Below, one piece after another: positions 34,873-43,219 of a DNA stretch of 64,000 bases. The stretch is from positions 62,001-126,000 of the forward strand of contig NZ_BDAI01000010.1 of NCBI RefSeq assembly GCF_002091755.1, written 5' to 3'. Origin of the DNA: Pseudomonas nitroreducens NBRC 12694 (lineage in GTDB: Bacteria; Pseudomonadota; Gammaproteobacteria; Pseudomonadales; Pseudomonadaceae). The notes beneath the pieces are model-generated. The model saw only the letters and a list, made by a program, of their open reading frames with translations. It had not been told where the DNA came from and did not search any database. Numbering within the stretch: position 1 is the first letter of the stretch; every line of letters begins with the position of its first letter. The translations under genes and the position numbers were made by a program.

Positions 34873-34979
34873 TCGATCGTTCCAATCGGGGATATACGTG
34901 AAGGACAAGATGAAGGCATTCGCAGGCATTTTCAAGCCCGCGAGCGGCCGGATTACCGGCCGCAGTACAGCGGAGAGAC

Positions 34980-35618
34980 TCAGGCGGCAGAAGGACGCTG
35001 AGTGAAGACCTGATCGATCAGACCGTACTTGACAGCATCGTCACCACTCATGAAGCGGTCACGGTCGGTGTCGCGGGCGATGACATCCAGCGGCTGGCCG
35101 GTGTGATGCGCCAGCACCTGGTTCAGGCGCTCCTTGATGAAGAGGATTTCCTTGGCATGGATCTCGATGTCCGAGGCCTGGCCCTGGAAGCCGCCCAGCG
35201 GCTGGTGGATCATCATCCGCGAATGCGGCAGGCAGTAGCGCTTGCCAGCGGCGCCGCCAGCCAGCAACAGGGCGCCCATGCTGCACGCCTGGCCCACGCA
35301 GATGGTGGACACGTCGGGCTTGATGAACTGCATGGTGTCGTAGATCGACATGCCAGCAGTCACGGAGCCGCCCGGAGAGTTGATGTAGAGGTGGATGTCC
35401 TTGTCCGGGTTCTCGGCCTCGAGGAACAGCAACTGGGCCACCACGAGGTTGGCCATGTAGTCCTCGACCTGGCCGACCAGGAAGATGATCCGCTCCTTCA
35501 GCAGGCGCGAATAGATGTCGTAGGAACGCTCACCGCGGGCGGACTGCTCCACCACCATCGGCACCAGACCACCAGCGGCCTGAATGTTCGGAACTTGCGG
35601 CATATAAGGATTATGCAT
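34980..35618 (-). CDS. clpP: ATP-dependent Clp protease proteolytic subunit
   Basis: 212 residues including a short propeptide. The catalytic triad is visible: Ser in GQACSMGALLL (about 111), His in RMMIHQPLGG (about 136) and Asp in IARDTDRDRFMS (about 185). LYINSPGGSV is the oxyanion region. It forms double heptameric rings and degrades substrates handed over by ClpX or ClpA. It follows tig by 93 bases, a gap that holds a 12-bp hairpin, and precedes clpX, the conserved tig-clpP-clpX-lon order. Confidence 0.97.
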   Translation of the reverse strand: MHNPYMPQVPNIQAAGGLVPMVVEQSARGERSYDIYSRLLKERIIFLVGQVEDYMANLVVAQLLFLEAENPDKDIHLYINSPGGSVTAGMSIYDTMQFIKPDVSTICVGQACSMGALLLAGGAAGKRYCLPHSRMMIHQPLGGFQGQASDIEIHAKEILFIKERLNQVLAHHTGQPLDVIARDTDRDRFMSGDDAVKYGLIDQVFTQRPSAA

Positions 35619-35662
35619 GTCCGACGATCACTCCCTAATAAAAAGTCATGTCTCTATAGACG

Positions 35663-35690
35663 CACAAGCCAGCCCGAAGGCTGGCTTGTG
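35663..35690 (-). other. Perfect 12-bp hairpin between tig and clpP
   Basis: CACAAGCCAGCC and GGCTGGCTTGTG pair perfectly; on the minus strand the loop is TTCG. The stem is followed by CGTCTATAGAGACAT, not a T run, so it is a weak terminator at best. It may be an attenuator, RNA stabiliser or processing site that sets the tig to clpP ratio. Confidence 0.6.
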
Positions 35691-35711
35691 ACAATCGAAC
35701 GAAGCGCTGGA

Positions 35712-37022
35712 TCAGGCCGCTTGCGGAGCTTCTGCAGGCTTGACCGCGTCTTCGTAGGATACCTGCTTGTCGGTCACATTGGCCTTCTGCAGGACAGTAT
35801 CTACAACTTGTTCTTCCAGTACAACCGAACGGACTTCGTTCAGTTGCTGGTCGTTCTTGTAGTACCAGGCAACAACTTGTTCCGGCTCCTGGTAAGCCGA
35901 AGCCATTTCTTCGATCATTTCGCGAACGCGGGCTTCATCGGCCTTCAGCTCGTGCTGCTTGACCAGCTCGGCGACGATCAGGCCCAGCACGACGCGGCGC
36001 TTGGCTTGCTCTTCGAACAGCTCAGCCGGCAGTTGGTCAGGCTTGATGTTGCCACCGAACTGCTGGACAGCCTGCACGCGCAGACGGTTGACTTCGTTGC
36101 CGATCAGGGCCTTCGGAACTTCGATCGGGTTGGTCTCGACCAGACCTTCCATCACCTGGTTCTTCACCTTGGACTTGATGGCCTGACGCAGCTCACGCTC
36201 CATGTTCTTGCGAACTTCGGTGCGGAAGCCTTCCAGAGTGCTTTCCTTCACGCCGAACAGAGCGAAGAACTCTTCGTTCAGTTCCGGCAGTTTCGGCTCG
36301 GCAACGCTGTTGACGGTAGCGGTGAACTCGGCGGCTTTGCCGGCCAGGTCCAGGTTCTGGTAGTCCTCGGGGAAGGTCACGTTCAGCACGCGCTCTTCAC
36401 CGGCCTTGGCGCCGACCAGGCCTTCTTCGAAGCCCGGGATCATGCGGCCGGAGCCCAGCACCAGCAGGGTGCCCTTGGCGGAACCGCCAGCGAAGGCTTC
36501 ACCGTCAATCTTGCCGACGAAATCGATATTCACCTGGTCGTCGTTCTGAGCGGCGCGATCAACGGCTTCGAAGCGGGTGTTCTGCTTGCGCAGGATTTCC
36601 AACATGTTGTCGAGATCGGCATCAGCCACATCGGCCTGCAGACGCTCAACCTTGATGCCGTCGAAACCGGCAACCTGGAATTCGGGGAAGACTTCGAAGG
36701 TAGCGATGTACTCGAGGCCCTTCTCCTTCTCGAACACTTTCGGCTCGACGGACGGAGCGCCAGCCGGGTTCAGCTTCTGCTCGACCACGGCTTCGTAGAA
36801 GGTTTCCTGGATCAGGTCACCGAGGGCTTCCTGACGAGCGGCGGCTTCGTAGCGCTGACGGATCACGCTCATCGGCACCTTGCCGGGACGGAAGCCAGGA
36901 ACCTTGGCGCGACGAGCGGTCTGCTGCAGACGCTTGTTGACTTCGGTCTCGATACGCTCGGCCGGCACGCCAACGGTCATGCGGCGCTCAAGAGCGGAGG
37001 TGCTTTCAACGGAAACTTGCAT
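35712..37022 (-). CDS. tig: Trigger factor
   Basis: 436 residues from MQVSVESTSALERRM. The N-terminal ribosome-binding domain has the signature GFRPGKVPMSVIRQRY (about residues 44-59). The FKBP-type isomerase domain (about 150-240) contains DQVNIDFVGKIDGEAFAGG and PGFEEGLVGAKAGEE. The C-terminal chaperone arms follow. It binds the L23 protein at the ribosome exit and shelters nascent chains, with isomerase activity on prolines. It is the first gene of the tig-clpP-clpX group. The frame upstream to 37112 has no better start. Confidence 0.96.
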   Translation of the reverse strand: MQVSVESTSALERRMTVGVPAERIETEVNKRLQQTARRAKVPGFRPGKVPMSVIRQRYEAAARQEALGDLIQETFYEAVVEQKLNPAGAPSVEPKVFEKEKGLEYIATFEVFPEFQVAGFDGIKVERLQADVADADLDNMLEILRKQNTRFEAVDRAAQNDDQVNIDFVGKIDGEAFAGGSAKGTLLVLGSGRMIPGFEEGLVGAKAGEERVLNVTFPEDYQNLDLAGKAAEFTATVNSVAEPKLPELNEEFFALFGVKESTLEGFRTEVRKNMERELRQAIKSKVKNQVMEGLVETNPIEVPKALIGNEVNRLRVQAVQQFGGNIKPDQLPAELFEEQAKRRVVLGLIVAELVKQHELKADEARVREMIEEMASAYQEPEQVVAWYYKNDQQLNEVRSVVLEEQVVDTVLQKANVTDKQVSYEDAVKPAEAPQAA

Positions 37023-37164
37023 GGATATTCCTCGTGGCACAGACGTAAGCCGGTCCTTCCGGCTCCCAGAATCAAGGGCAAGCATTCTAGTAGCTAGAAA
37101 TGCAGAAGTCACCCTGAGTGGAAGCTGCGGAAATTCACGGATGCGAGAGCTTATGGAAAGAAGA

Positions 37165-37249
37165 TGGTGCGGACGGAGAGACTCGAACTCTCACAGCTTG
37201 CGCCACTGGAACCTAAATCCAGCGTGTCTACCAATTTCACCACGTCCGC
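37165..37249 (-). tRNA. tRNA-Leu (UAG)
   Basis: 85 bases on the minus strand with encoded CCA. The acceptor GCGGACG pairs with CGTCCGC. The anticodon loop ATTTAGG is within CTGGATTTAGGTTCCAG, giving anticodon TAG. A long variable arm (GGCGCAAGCTGT) marks it as class II. Confidence 0.95.
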
Positions 37250-37265
37250 AGGGTACCGCAGAAAC

Positions 37266-37292
37266 GAAAACGCCAGGCTCTTGGCCTGGCGC
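37266..37292 (-). terminator. Terminator-like hairpin between tRNA-His and tRNA-Leu
   Basis: On the minus strand CGCCAGG and CCTGGCG pair around CCAAGAG, followed by TTTTCG. It may reduce tRNA-Leu relative to tRNA-Arg and tRNA-His, or mark a processing site. Confidence 0.6.
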
Positions 37293-37301
37293 TTCGGAAT
37301 A

Positions 37302-37378
37302 TGGGGTGGACGATGGGAATCGAACCCACGACACCAGGAGCCACAATCCTGTGCTCTACCAACTGAGCTACGCCCACC
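37302..37378 (-). tRNA. tRNA-His (GUG)
   Basis: 77 bases on the minus strand with encoded CCA. The anticodon loop in CAGGATTGTGGCTCCTG gives GTG. The 5' end GGTGGGCG and C before CCA fit tRNA-His. Confidence 0.95.
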
Positions 37379-37408
37379 ATATTACACTTGCTTGTACCGA
37401 ACGCCACA

Positions 37409-37485
37409 TGGCGCACCCGGCAGGACTCGAACCTGCGACCATCCGCTTAGAAGGCGGATGCTCTATCCAGCTGAGCTACGGGCGC
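37409..37485 (-). tRNA. tRNA-Arg (UCU)
   Basis: 77 bases on the minus strand with encoded CCA. The anticodon stem-loop CCGCCTTCTAAGCGG gives TCT. It is the first gene of a three-tRNA transcript (Arg-His-Leu). Confidence 0.95.
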
Positions 37486-37586
37486 TTTAAGTGGCGGCAA
37501 CCCTTGCTAAGCAGACTCAGTGAAACCACTGAATCGGTTGGCACCGCCTCTTTCGTGTTTCAGGCTGTGCTCGGCAAGCGGGGCGC

Positions 37587-37615
37587 ATGTTATCGATGAG
37601 CCCCTACCCCGTCAA
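37587..37615 (-). promoter_or_regulatory. Stable-RNA-type promoter for the tRNA operon
   Basis: On the minus strand TTGACG (37615-37610), 17 bases, TAACAT (37592-37587), then a GC-rich discriminator GCGCCCCGC as in stringently controlled promoters. It is divergent from folD. Confidence 0.75.
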
Positions 37616-37747
37616 CAACTTTTTTAAAAAAAATTCAAAGAGATAAAGGAGTTACGGCAAATCAGGGGCATCCGCCTTTGCCTTATGGAGGCAGCGTGCG
37701 AAAATGCGCGCCTTCTTTTCACCCGCCTTAATGGTTATCCCCCCGAC

Positions 37748-38602
37748 ATGACTGCAAAACTGATCGACGGCAAAGCGATCGCCGCCAGCCTCCGCCAGCA
37801 GATTGCCCAACGCGTCAACGAACGCCGCCAGCAAGGACTGCGCATCCCCGGCCTGGCAGTGATCCTGGTCGGCAGCGACCCCGCCTCTCAGGTCTATGTC
37901 GCGCACAAGCGCAAGGACTGTGAAGAGGTCGGCTTCCTCTCCCAGGCGTACGACCTTCCCGCCAGCACCACCCAGGAAGAGCTGCTCGCGCTGATCGACC
38001 GCCTGAATGCCGACCCGGCCATCGACGGCATTCTGGTACAACTGCCCCTCCCCGCCCACCTCGATGCATCCCAGTTGCTGGAGCGCATCAACCCGGACAA
38101 GGACGTGGACGGCTTCCATCCCTTCAACGTTGGCCGACTGGCCCAGCGCATCCCACTGCTGCGCCCCTGCACGCCGAAGGGCATCATGACGCTGCTGCAG
38201 AGCACCGGTGTCGACCTGTACGGCCTGGACGCCGTCGTCGTGGGCGCTTCCAACATCGTCGGCCGCCCCATGGCGCTGGAACTGCTGCTGGCCGGCTGCA
38301 CCGTCACCGTCACCCACCGCTTCACCCGCGACCTGGCCGACCACGTTGGCCGTGCCGATCTGGTCGTGGTTGCCGCCGGCAAACCCGGCCTGGTGAAGGG
38401 CGAATGGATCAAGGAAGGCGCCATCGTCATCGACGTGGGCATCAACCGCCAGGAAGACGGCAAGCTGGTGGGCGACGTGGAATACGATGTGGCTGCCGAG
38501 CGCGCCAGCTGGATCACCCCGGTTCCGGGCGGCGTCGGCCCGATGACCCGCGCCTGCCTGCTGGAAAACACCCTGTACGCCGCCGAACACCTGCACACCT
38601 GA
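37748..38602 (+). CDS. folD: Methylenetetrahydrofolate dehydrogenase / cyclohydrolase
   Basis: 284 residues from MTAKLIDGKAIAASLRQQ; the open frame 63 bases further up lacks a start context. The catalytic lysine is in YVAHKRKDCEEVG (about 52-60). DGILVQLPLPAHLD is the FolD signature and ITPVPGGVGPMTRACLLENT the C-terminal one. VVGASNIVGRPMALELL binds NADP. It interconverts 5,10-methylene-, methenyl- and 10-formyl-tetrahydrofolate. It faces the tRNA operon across 262 bases, which hold the tRNA promoter and no other gene, and is followed by a shared terminator. Confidence 0.95.
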   Translation: MTAKLIDGKAIAASLRQQIAQRVNERRQQGLRIPGLAVILVGSDPASQVYVAHKRKDCEEVGFLSQAYDLPASTTQEELLALIDRLNADPAIDGILVQLPLPAHLDASQLLERINPDKDVDGFHPFNVGRLAQRIPLLRPCTPKGIMTLLQSTGVDLYGLDAVVVGASNIVGRPMALELLLAGCTVTVTHRFTRDLADHVGRADLVVVAAGKPGLVKGEWIKEGAIVIDVGINRQEDGKLVGDVEYDVAAERASWITPVPGGVGPMTRACLLENTLYAAEHLHT

Positions 38603-38620
38603 CAGGTTTTCGACGAACAA

Positions 38621-38650
38621 GAAAAAGGCCGCTGATCAGCGGCCTTTTTC
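38621..38650. terminator. Bidirectional terminator between folD and cysS
   Basis: A 30-base perfect palindrome: GAAAAAGGCCGCTGA and its complement. It has T runs on both strands and serves both convergent genes. Confidence 0.9.
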
Positions 38651-38666
38651 ATTTCCAGGGAAGCTA

Positions 38667-40055
38667 CTACTCGGCAAGACGCCAGGTAGTGCCGCCCTTG
38701 CCGTCTTCCAGCACCACGCCCAGAGCGGTCAGCTCGTCGCGAATGCGGTCGGATTCGGCCCAGTTCTTCGCCGCGCGGGCATCCAGGCGCGCCTGGATCA
38801 GCGCCTCGACCTGTACCGCATCGACCTTGCCGGCCGCGCCAGCCTGGAGGAACTCGTCGGCATCCATCTGCAGCACGCCCAGCAGAGCGCCCAGTTCACG
38901 AACGCGCGCCGCCAGCGCAGCGGCCGCTGCCGGATCGCTGTCGCGCAGACGATTGACCTCGCGGACCATCTCGAACAGCACGGCCACCGCTTCCGGCGTA
39001 CCGAAGTCGTCATCCATCGCCGCGCCGAAACGCTCGACGAATTCTTCGCCACCTGCGGCAGCCACCAGCGGCAAGCCACGCAGCGCAGTGTAGAAACGCT
39101 CCAGCGCGCCTTTGGCTTCCTTCAGGTTGTCTTCGGAATAGTTGATCGGGCTGCGGTAGTGGCTGGACACCAACAGGAAACGCACGACTTCCGGGTGATA
39201 TTTCTCCAGCACTTCGCGGATGGTGAAGAAGTTGCCCAGGGACTTGGACATCTTCTCGCCGTCCACGCGCACCGCGCCGGCATGCATCCAGCTAGCGGCA
39301 TAGAGCTTGCCGGTGGCTGCCTCGCTCTGGGCGATTTCGTTCTCGTGGTGCGGGAACACCAGGTCCGGGCCGCCGCCGTGGATGTCGAAGGTCTCGCCCA
39401 GGCAGCAGGTGGACATCACCGAGCACTCGATGTGCCAGCCCGGACGACCGGCACCCCAGGGCGACTCCCAGCTCGGCTCGCCCGGCTTGGCGCCTTTCCA
39501 GAGCACGAAGTCCAGCGGGTCTTCCTTGGATTCGTCGACCTCGATGCGCGCACCGATGCGCAGGTCTTCGATCTTCTTGCGCGACAGCTTGCCGTAGCCG
39601 GCGAACTTGCCGACCCGGTAGTAGACGTCGCCATTACCGGGCGCGTAGGCGTAGCCCTTGTCGATCAGGGTCTGGATCATCTCGTGCATGCCGGCGATGT
39701 GACCGGTGGCGCGCGGCTCGATGTCCGGACGCAGGACCGACAGGCGCGCCTCGTCCTCGTGCATCGCGGCGATCATGCGGGCGGTCAGTTCTTCGAACGA
39801 TTCACCGTTCTCCTGGGCGCGACGGATGATCTTGTCGTCGATGTCGGTGATGTTGCGCACATAGGTCAGGTCATAGCCGCGATGGCGCAACCAGCGGGCG
39901 ATGACGTCGAAGGCCACCATCACGCGGGCGTGGCCGATGTGGCAGAAGTCGTACACGGTCATGCCGCACACGTACATGCGTACCTGGTTGCCGACCAGAG
40001 GCTTGAAGCTGTCCTTGGTCTTGGACAGCGTGCTGTAGATCTGCAAGTCAGCCAT
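38667..40055 (-). CDS. cysS: Cysteinyl-tRNA synthetase
   Basis: 462 residues. It is a class I synthetase with the HIGH motif in YDFCHIGHARVMVAFD (about 32-47) and KMSKS in GEKMSKSLGNFF (about 265). Zinc ligands are the Cys in YVCGMTVYD and ECSVMSTCCLG with HHENEIAQSE. The C-terminal anticodon domain is full length. It charges tRNA-Cys. It starts three bases after the glnS stop, so the two synthetase genes are one operon, read glnS to cysS. Confidence 0.96.
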   Translation of the reverse strand: MADLQIYSTLSKTKDSFKPLVGNQVRMYVCGMTVYDFCHIGHARVMVAFDVIARWLRHRGYDLTYVRNITDIDDKIIRRAQENGESFEELTARMIAAMHEDEARLSVLRPDIEPRATGHIAGMHEMIQTLIDKGYAYAPGNGDVYYRVGKFAGYGKLSRKKIEDLRIGARIEVDESKEDPLDFVLWKGAKPGEPSWESPWGAGRPGWHIECSVMSTCCLGETFDIHGGGPDLVFPHHENEIAQSEAATGKLYAASWMHAGAVRVDGEKMSKSLGNFFTIREVLEKYHPEVVRFLLVSSHYRSPINYSEDNLKEAKGALERFYTALRGLPLVAAAGGEEFVERFGAAMDDDFGTPEAVAVLFEMVREVNRLRDSDPAAAAALAARVRELGALLGVLQMDADEFLQAGAAGKVDAVQVEALIQARLDARAAKNWAESDRIRDELTALGVVLEDGKGGTTWRLAE

Positions 40056-40058
40056 CCC

Positions 40059-41741
40059 TTACTGCCCCCAGGAGTCGCGCAGGGTCACGGTGCGGTTGAA
40101 GACCAGGGCGCCAGCCTTGGAATCCTTGGCGTCGGCGCAGAAGTAGCCTTCGCGCTCGAACTGGAAGCGGTCCTCGGCGGTGGCGCTGGTCAGCGACGGC
40201 TCGGCGCGGCAACCCTTGAGCACCACCAGGGATTCGGGGTTGATGTTGTCGAGGAAGCTGCCGCCCTCTTCCGACTTCTCCGGGTTGGCGGAGCGGAACA
40301 GGCGGTCGTACAGGCGCACTTCGCACTCGACGCTCTCGGCGGCCGGCACCCAGTGGATCACGCCCTTGACCTTGCGGCCCTCGGGGTTCTTGCCCAGGGT
40401 GTTCTCGTCGTAGCTGCAGCGCAGTTCGACGATGTTGCCGGCGGCGTCCTTGATGGCTTCATCGGCGCGGATCACGTAGCTGCCGCGCAGGCGCACTTCG
40501 CCACCCGGGATCAGGCGCTTGTAGCCGGCCGGCGGCACTTCTTCGAAGTCGCTGGCGTCGATGTAGATCTCGCGGCTGAACGGCAGCACGCGCACGCCCA
40601 TGTCCTGCTTCGGATGGCGCGGCAGTTCGAGGTTCTCGACCTGGCCTTGCGGGTAGTTGGTGATGACCACCTTCAGCGGCTTGAGCACGCACATGGCGCG
40701 GCCGGCGTTGGCGTCCAGGTCGTCGCGGATGGCGAATTCCAGCATGCCGATGTCCACCACGCCGCCAGCGCGGTTCACGCCGATCATGTCGCAGAAGGTA
40801 CGGATCGACGCCGGGGTATAGCCGCGACGGCGATAACCGGACAGGGTCGACATGCGCGGGTCGTCCCAGCCGTTCACATGCCCCTCGTCAACAAGCTGCT
40901 TGAGCTTGCGCTTGCTGGTGATGGTGTAGTTCAGGTTCAGGCGCGCGAATTCGTACTGGCGCGGCTGGGCCGGGACCGGCAGGTTGGCCAGGAACCACTC
41001 ATACAGCGGGCGGTGATCCTCGAACTCCAGGGTGCAGATGGAGTGGGTGATGCCCTCGATGGCGTCCGACTGACCATGGGTGAAGTCGTAGCTGGGATAG
41101 ATGCACCACTTGTCGCCCGTCTGGTGGTGATGCGCGTGACGGATGCGATAGAGGATCGGATCGCGCAGGTTGATGTTCGGCGAGGCCATGTCGATCTTCG
41201 CGCGCAGCGAACGGGCGCCGTCCGGGAACTCGCCGGCCTTCATGCGGGCAAAGAGGTCCAGGTTCTCTTCCACGGAACGATCACGGAACGGGCTGTTCTT
41301 GCCCGGCTCGGTGAGCGAGCCTCGATAGGCGCGCATTTCCTCGGCGTTGAGGTCGCAGACGAAGGCCTTGCCGGCCTTGATCAGGTCTACCGCCCAGTCG
41401 TGCAACTGGTCGAAATAGTTGGACGCGTAGCGCACCTGCCCGGCCCACTCGAAGCCCAGCCACTTCACATCGGCCTCGATGGCGTCGATGTATTCCTGGT
41501 CTTCCTTCGCCGGGTTGGTGTCGTCGAAGCGCAGGTGGCAGTCACCGCCGAACTCCTTGGCCAGGCCGAAGTTCAGACAGATGGACTTGGCATGACCGAT
41601 ATGCAGGTAGCCGTTGGGCTCCGGCGGGAAGCGGGTGACGATCTTCTGGTGCTTGCCACTGTCCAGGTCGGCCTGGACGATGGGGCGCAGGAAGTTGGCG
41701 GCAACAGTGGCTTCTTTCGTATCGGCGGTAGGCTTGCTCAT
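40059..41741 (-). CDS. glnS: Glutaminyl-tRNA synthetase
   Basis: 560 residues from MSKPTADTKEATVAANFL; the frame is open upstream over the ppiB divergent gap but without a start signal. It has the HIGH region in FPPEPNGYLHIGHAKSICLNFG (about 37-58) and the KMSKS equivalent in TITSKRKLKQLV. CHLRFDDTNPAKEDQEYI is the GlxRS acceptor signature. The C-terminal anticodon-binding barrels are complete (DASDFEEVPPAGYKRLIPGGEVRLR). It charges tRNA-Gln directly. It is divergent from ppiB and cotranscribed with cysS. Confidence 0.96.
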   Translation of the reverse strand: MSKPTADTKEATVAANFLRPIVQADLDSGKHQKIVTRFPPEPNGYLHIGHAKSICLNFGLAKEFGGDCHLRFDDTNPAKEDQEYIDAIEADVKWLGFEWAGQVRYASNYFDQLHDWAVDLIKAGKAFVCDLNAEEMRAYRGSLTEPGKNSPFRDRSVEENLDLFARMKAGEFPDGARSLRAKIDMASPNINLRDPILYRIRHAHHHQTGDKWCIYPSYDFTHGQSDAIEGITHSICTLEFEDHRPLYEWFLANLPVPAQPRQYEFARLNLNYTITSKRKLKQLVDEGHVNGWDDPRMSTLSGYRRRGYTPASIRTFCDMIGVNRAGGVVDIGMLEFAIRDDLDANAGRAMCVLKPLKVVITNYPQGQVENLELPRHPKQDMGVRVLPFSREIYIDASDFEEVPPAGYKRLIPGGEVRLRGSYVIRADEAIKDAAGNIVELRCSYDENTLGKNPEGRKVKGVIHWVPAAESVECEVRLYDRLFRSANPEKSEEGGSFLDNINPESLVVLKGCRAEPSLTSATAEDRFQFEREGYFCADAKDSKAGALVFNRTVTLRDSWGQ

Positions 41742-41862
41742 GGTGTCCTTGATCATTCCGTCGTTCAGCCAGGGTAGGCCGGCCAAACCAAAGCGCTTAT
41801 CATAGCCGAAGCTGTCAACCCCCTGACAGGCCTTCGAATTTTCCAAAGAGCGGAATTCCCTG

Positions 41863-42369
41863 ATGACTACCACCGTCAAATTGCAGACCAACTTCGGCGA
41901 CATCACCCTTGAACTGTTCGACGACAAGGCGCCGGAAACCGTGGCCAACTTCAAGGAGTACGTTAAGGCCGGCCACTACGACAACACCGTGTTCCACCGC
42001 GTGATCAACAACTTCATGATCCAGGGCGGCGGTTTCGAGCCGGGCATGAAACAGAAGAGCACCCGCAAGTCGATCAAGAACGAAGCCAACAACGGCGTCG
42101 GCAACAAGATCGGCACCGTCGCCATGGCCCGCACCATGGAGCCCCATTCGGCCAGCGCGCAGTTCTTCATCAACGTCGCCGACAACGACTTCCTCAACCA
42201 CAGCGCGCCGACCGTGCAGGGCTGGGGCTACTGCGTGTTCGGTGAAGTGAAGGACGGCATGGACGTGGTCAACAAGATCAAGACCGTCGCCACCACCATG
42301 CGCTCCGGCCACCAGGACGTACCGGCCGACGACGTGATCATCGAGAAAGCCGAAATCATCGGCGAGTGA
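41863..42369 (+). CDS. ppiB: Cyclophilin-type peptidyl-prolyl isomerase B
   Basis: 168 residues, no signal peptide, so cytoplasmic. Cyclophilin motifs: catalytic Arg in NTVFHRVINNFMIQGGG (about 45-61), ASAQFFINVADNDFLNH and GYCVFGEVKDGMDVVNKI. The tryptophan position of human cyclophilin is in the WGYCVF stretch. It speeds proline isomerisation in folding. Its stop is four bases before lpxH, which it is cotranscribed with. Confidence 0.94.
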   Translation: MTTTVKLQTNFGDITLELFDDKAPETVANFKEYVKAGHYDNTVFHRVINNFMIQGGGFEPGMKQKSTRKSIKNEANNGVGNKIGTVAMARTMEPHSASAQFFINVADNDFLNHSAPTVQGWGYCVFGEVKDGMDVVNKIKTVATTMRSGHQDVPADDVIIEKAEIIGE

Positions 42370-42373
42370 GTCG

Positions 42374-43096
42374 ATGAGCGTCCTGTTCATCTCGGACCTG
42401 CATCTCGAAGCGGAACGCCCGGATATCACCCGGGCGTTCTTGCATTTCCTCTCCACCCGCGCCCGCGCAGCCGAAGCGCTATACATCCTCGGCGACTTCT
42501 TCGAAGCCTGGATCGGCGACGATGGCATGGACGAGTTCCAGCACGCCATCGCCCGTGCCCTGCGCGAACTGTCCGACAGCGGTACGCGCATCTACCTGAT
42601 GCACGGCAACCGCGACTTCCTGATCGGCAAGGCCTTCTGCCGCGAAGCCGGGTGCACCCTGCTGCGCGACCCGAGCCTGATCGACCTGGGCGGCGAGAAG
42701 ATCCTGCTGATGCACGGCGACAGCCTGTGCACCCTCGACGTAGCCTACATGAAGCTGCGCCGCTGGCTGCGCAACCCGCTGACGCTGTTCATCCTGCGCA
42801 ACCTGCCGCTGACCACCCGCCACAAGCTGGCGCGCAAGTTGCGCAAGGAAAGTCGCGCGCAGACGCGCATGAAGGCCAGCGAGATCGTCGACGTCACGCC
42901 GGCGGAAGTGGAGAAGATCATGCACGACAAAGGCGTGCGCATCCTCATCCACGGGCACACCCACCGCCCCGCCGTCCACGAACTGGAGATCGACGGCCGC
43001 CCCGCTCGGCGCATCGTCCTCGGCGACTGGGATCGCCAGGGGTGGGCGCTGGAGGCCGATGACCGCGGCATGCAACAGGCCCCCTTCCCCCTTTGA
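42374..43096 (+). CDS. lpxH: UDP-2,3-diacylglucosamine diphosphatase
   Basis: 240 residues. The calcineurin-like metal motifs are all present: FISDLHL (residues 5-11), LGDFFEAWIGDD (about 40-51), HGNRDFLIG (about 76-84), MHGDSLC (about 112) and HGHTHRPAVHEL (about 193-204). It hydrolyses UDP-diacylglucosamine to lipid X in lipid A synthesis at the inner face of the inner membrane. It starts four bases after ppiB and is the second gene of that pair. Confidence 0.95.
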   Translation: MSVLFISDLHLEAERPDITRAFLHFLSTRARAAEALYILGDFFEAWIGDDGMDEFQHAIARALRELSDSGTRIYLMHGNRDFLIGKAFCREAGCTLLRDPSLIDLGGEKILLMHGDSLCTLDVAYMKLRRWLRNPLTLFILRNLPLTTRHKLARKLRKESRAQTRMKASEIVDVTPAEVEKIMHDKGVRILIHGHTHRPAVHELEIDGRPARRIVLGDWDRQGWALEADDRGMQQAPFPL

Positions 43097-43219
43097 CACG
43101 GCAAGCCACTGCCGAAGTGGCCTTTTGACGCCAACCCGCCGGCACTCTCAGACGTTTCCACTTGACCGGTAACTGCAACCTTACGCAGCATTCGCGGTTT
43201 GCTCACTCAAGGAAGAGAC

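Noticed and set aside
37536..37553. A TGGCAC match as a sigma-54 promoter near the tRNA operon
   Set aside because: The -12 part reads CTTTC without the required GC, and a good sigma-70 promoter is adjacent.
39159..41777. An 872-codon plus-strand frame across cysS and glnS
   Set aside because: It is an antisense shadow; both synthetases are complete on the minus strand.
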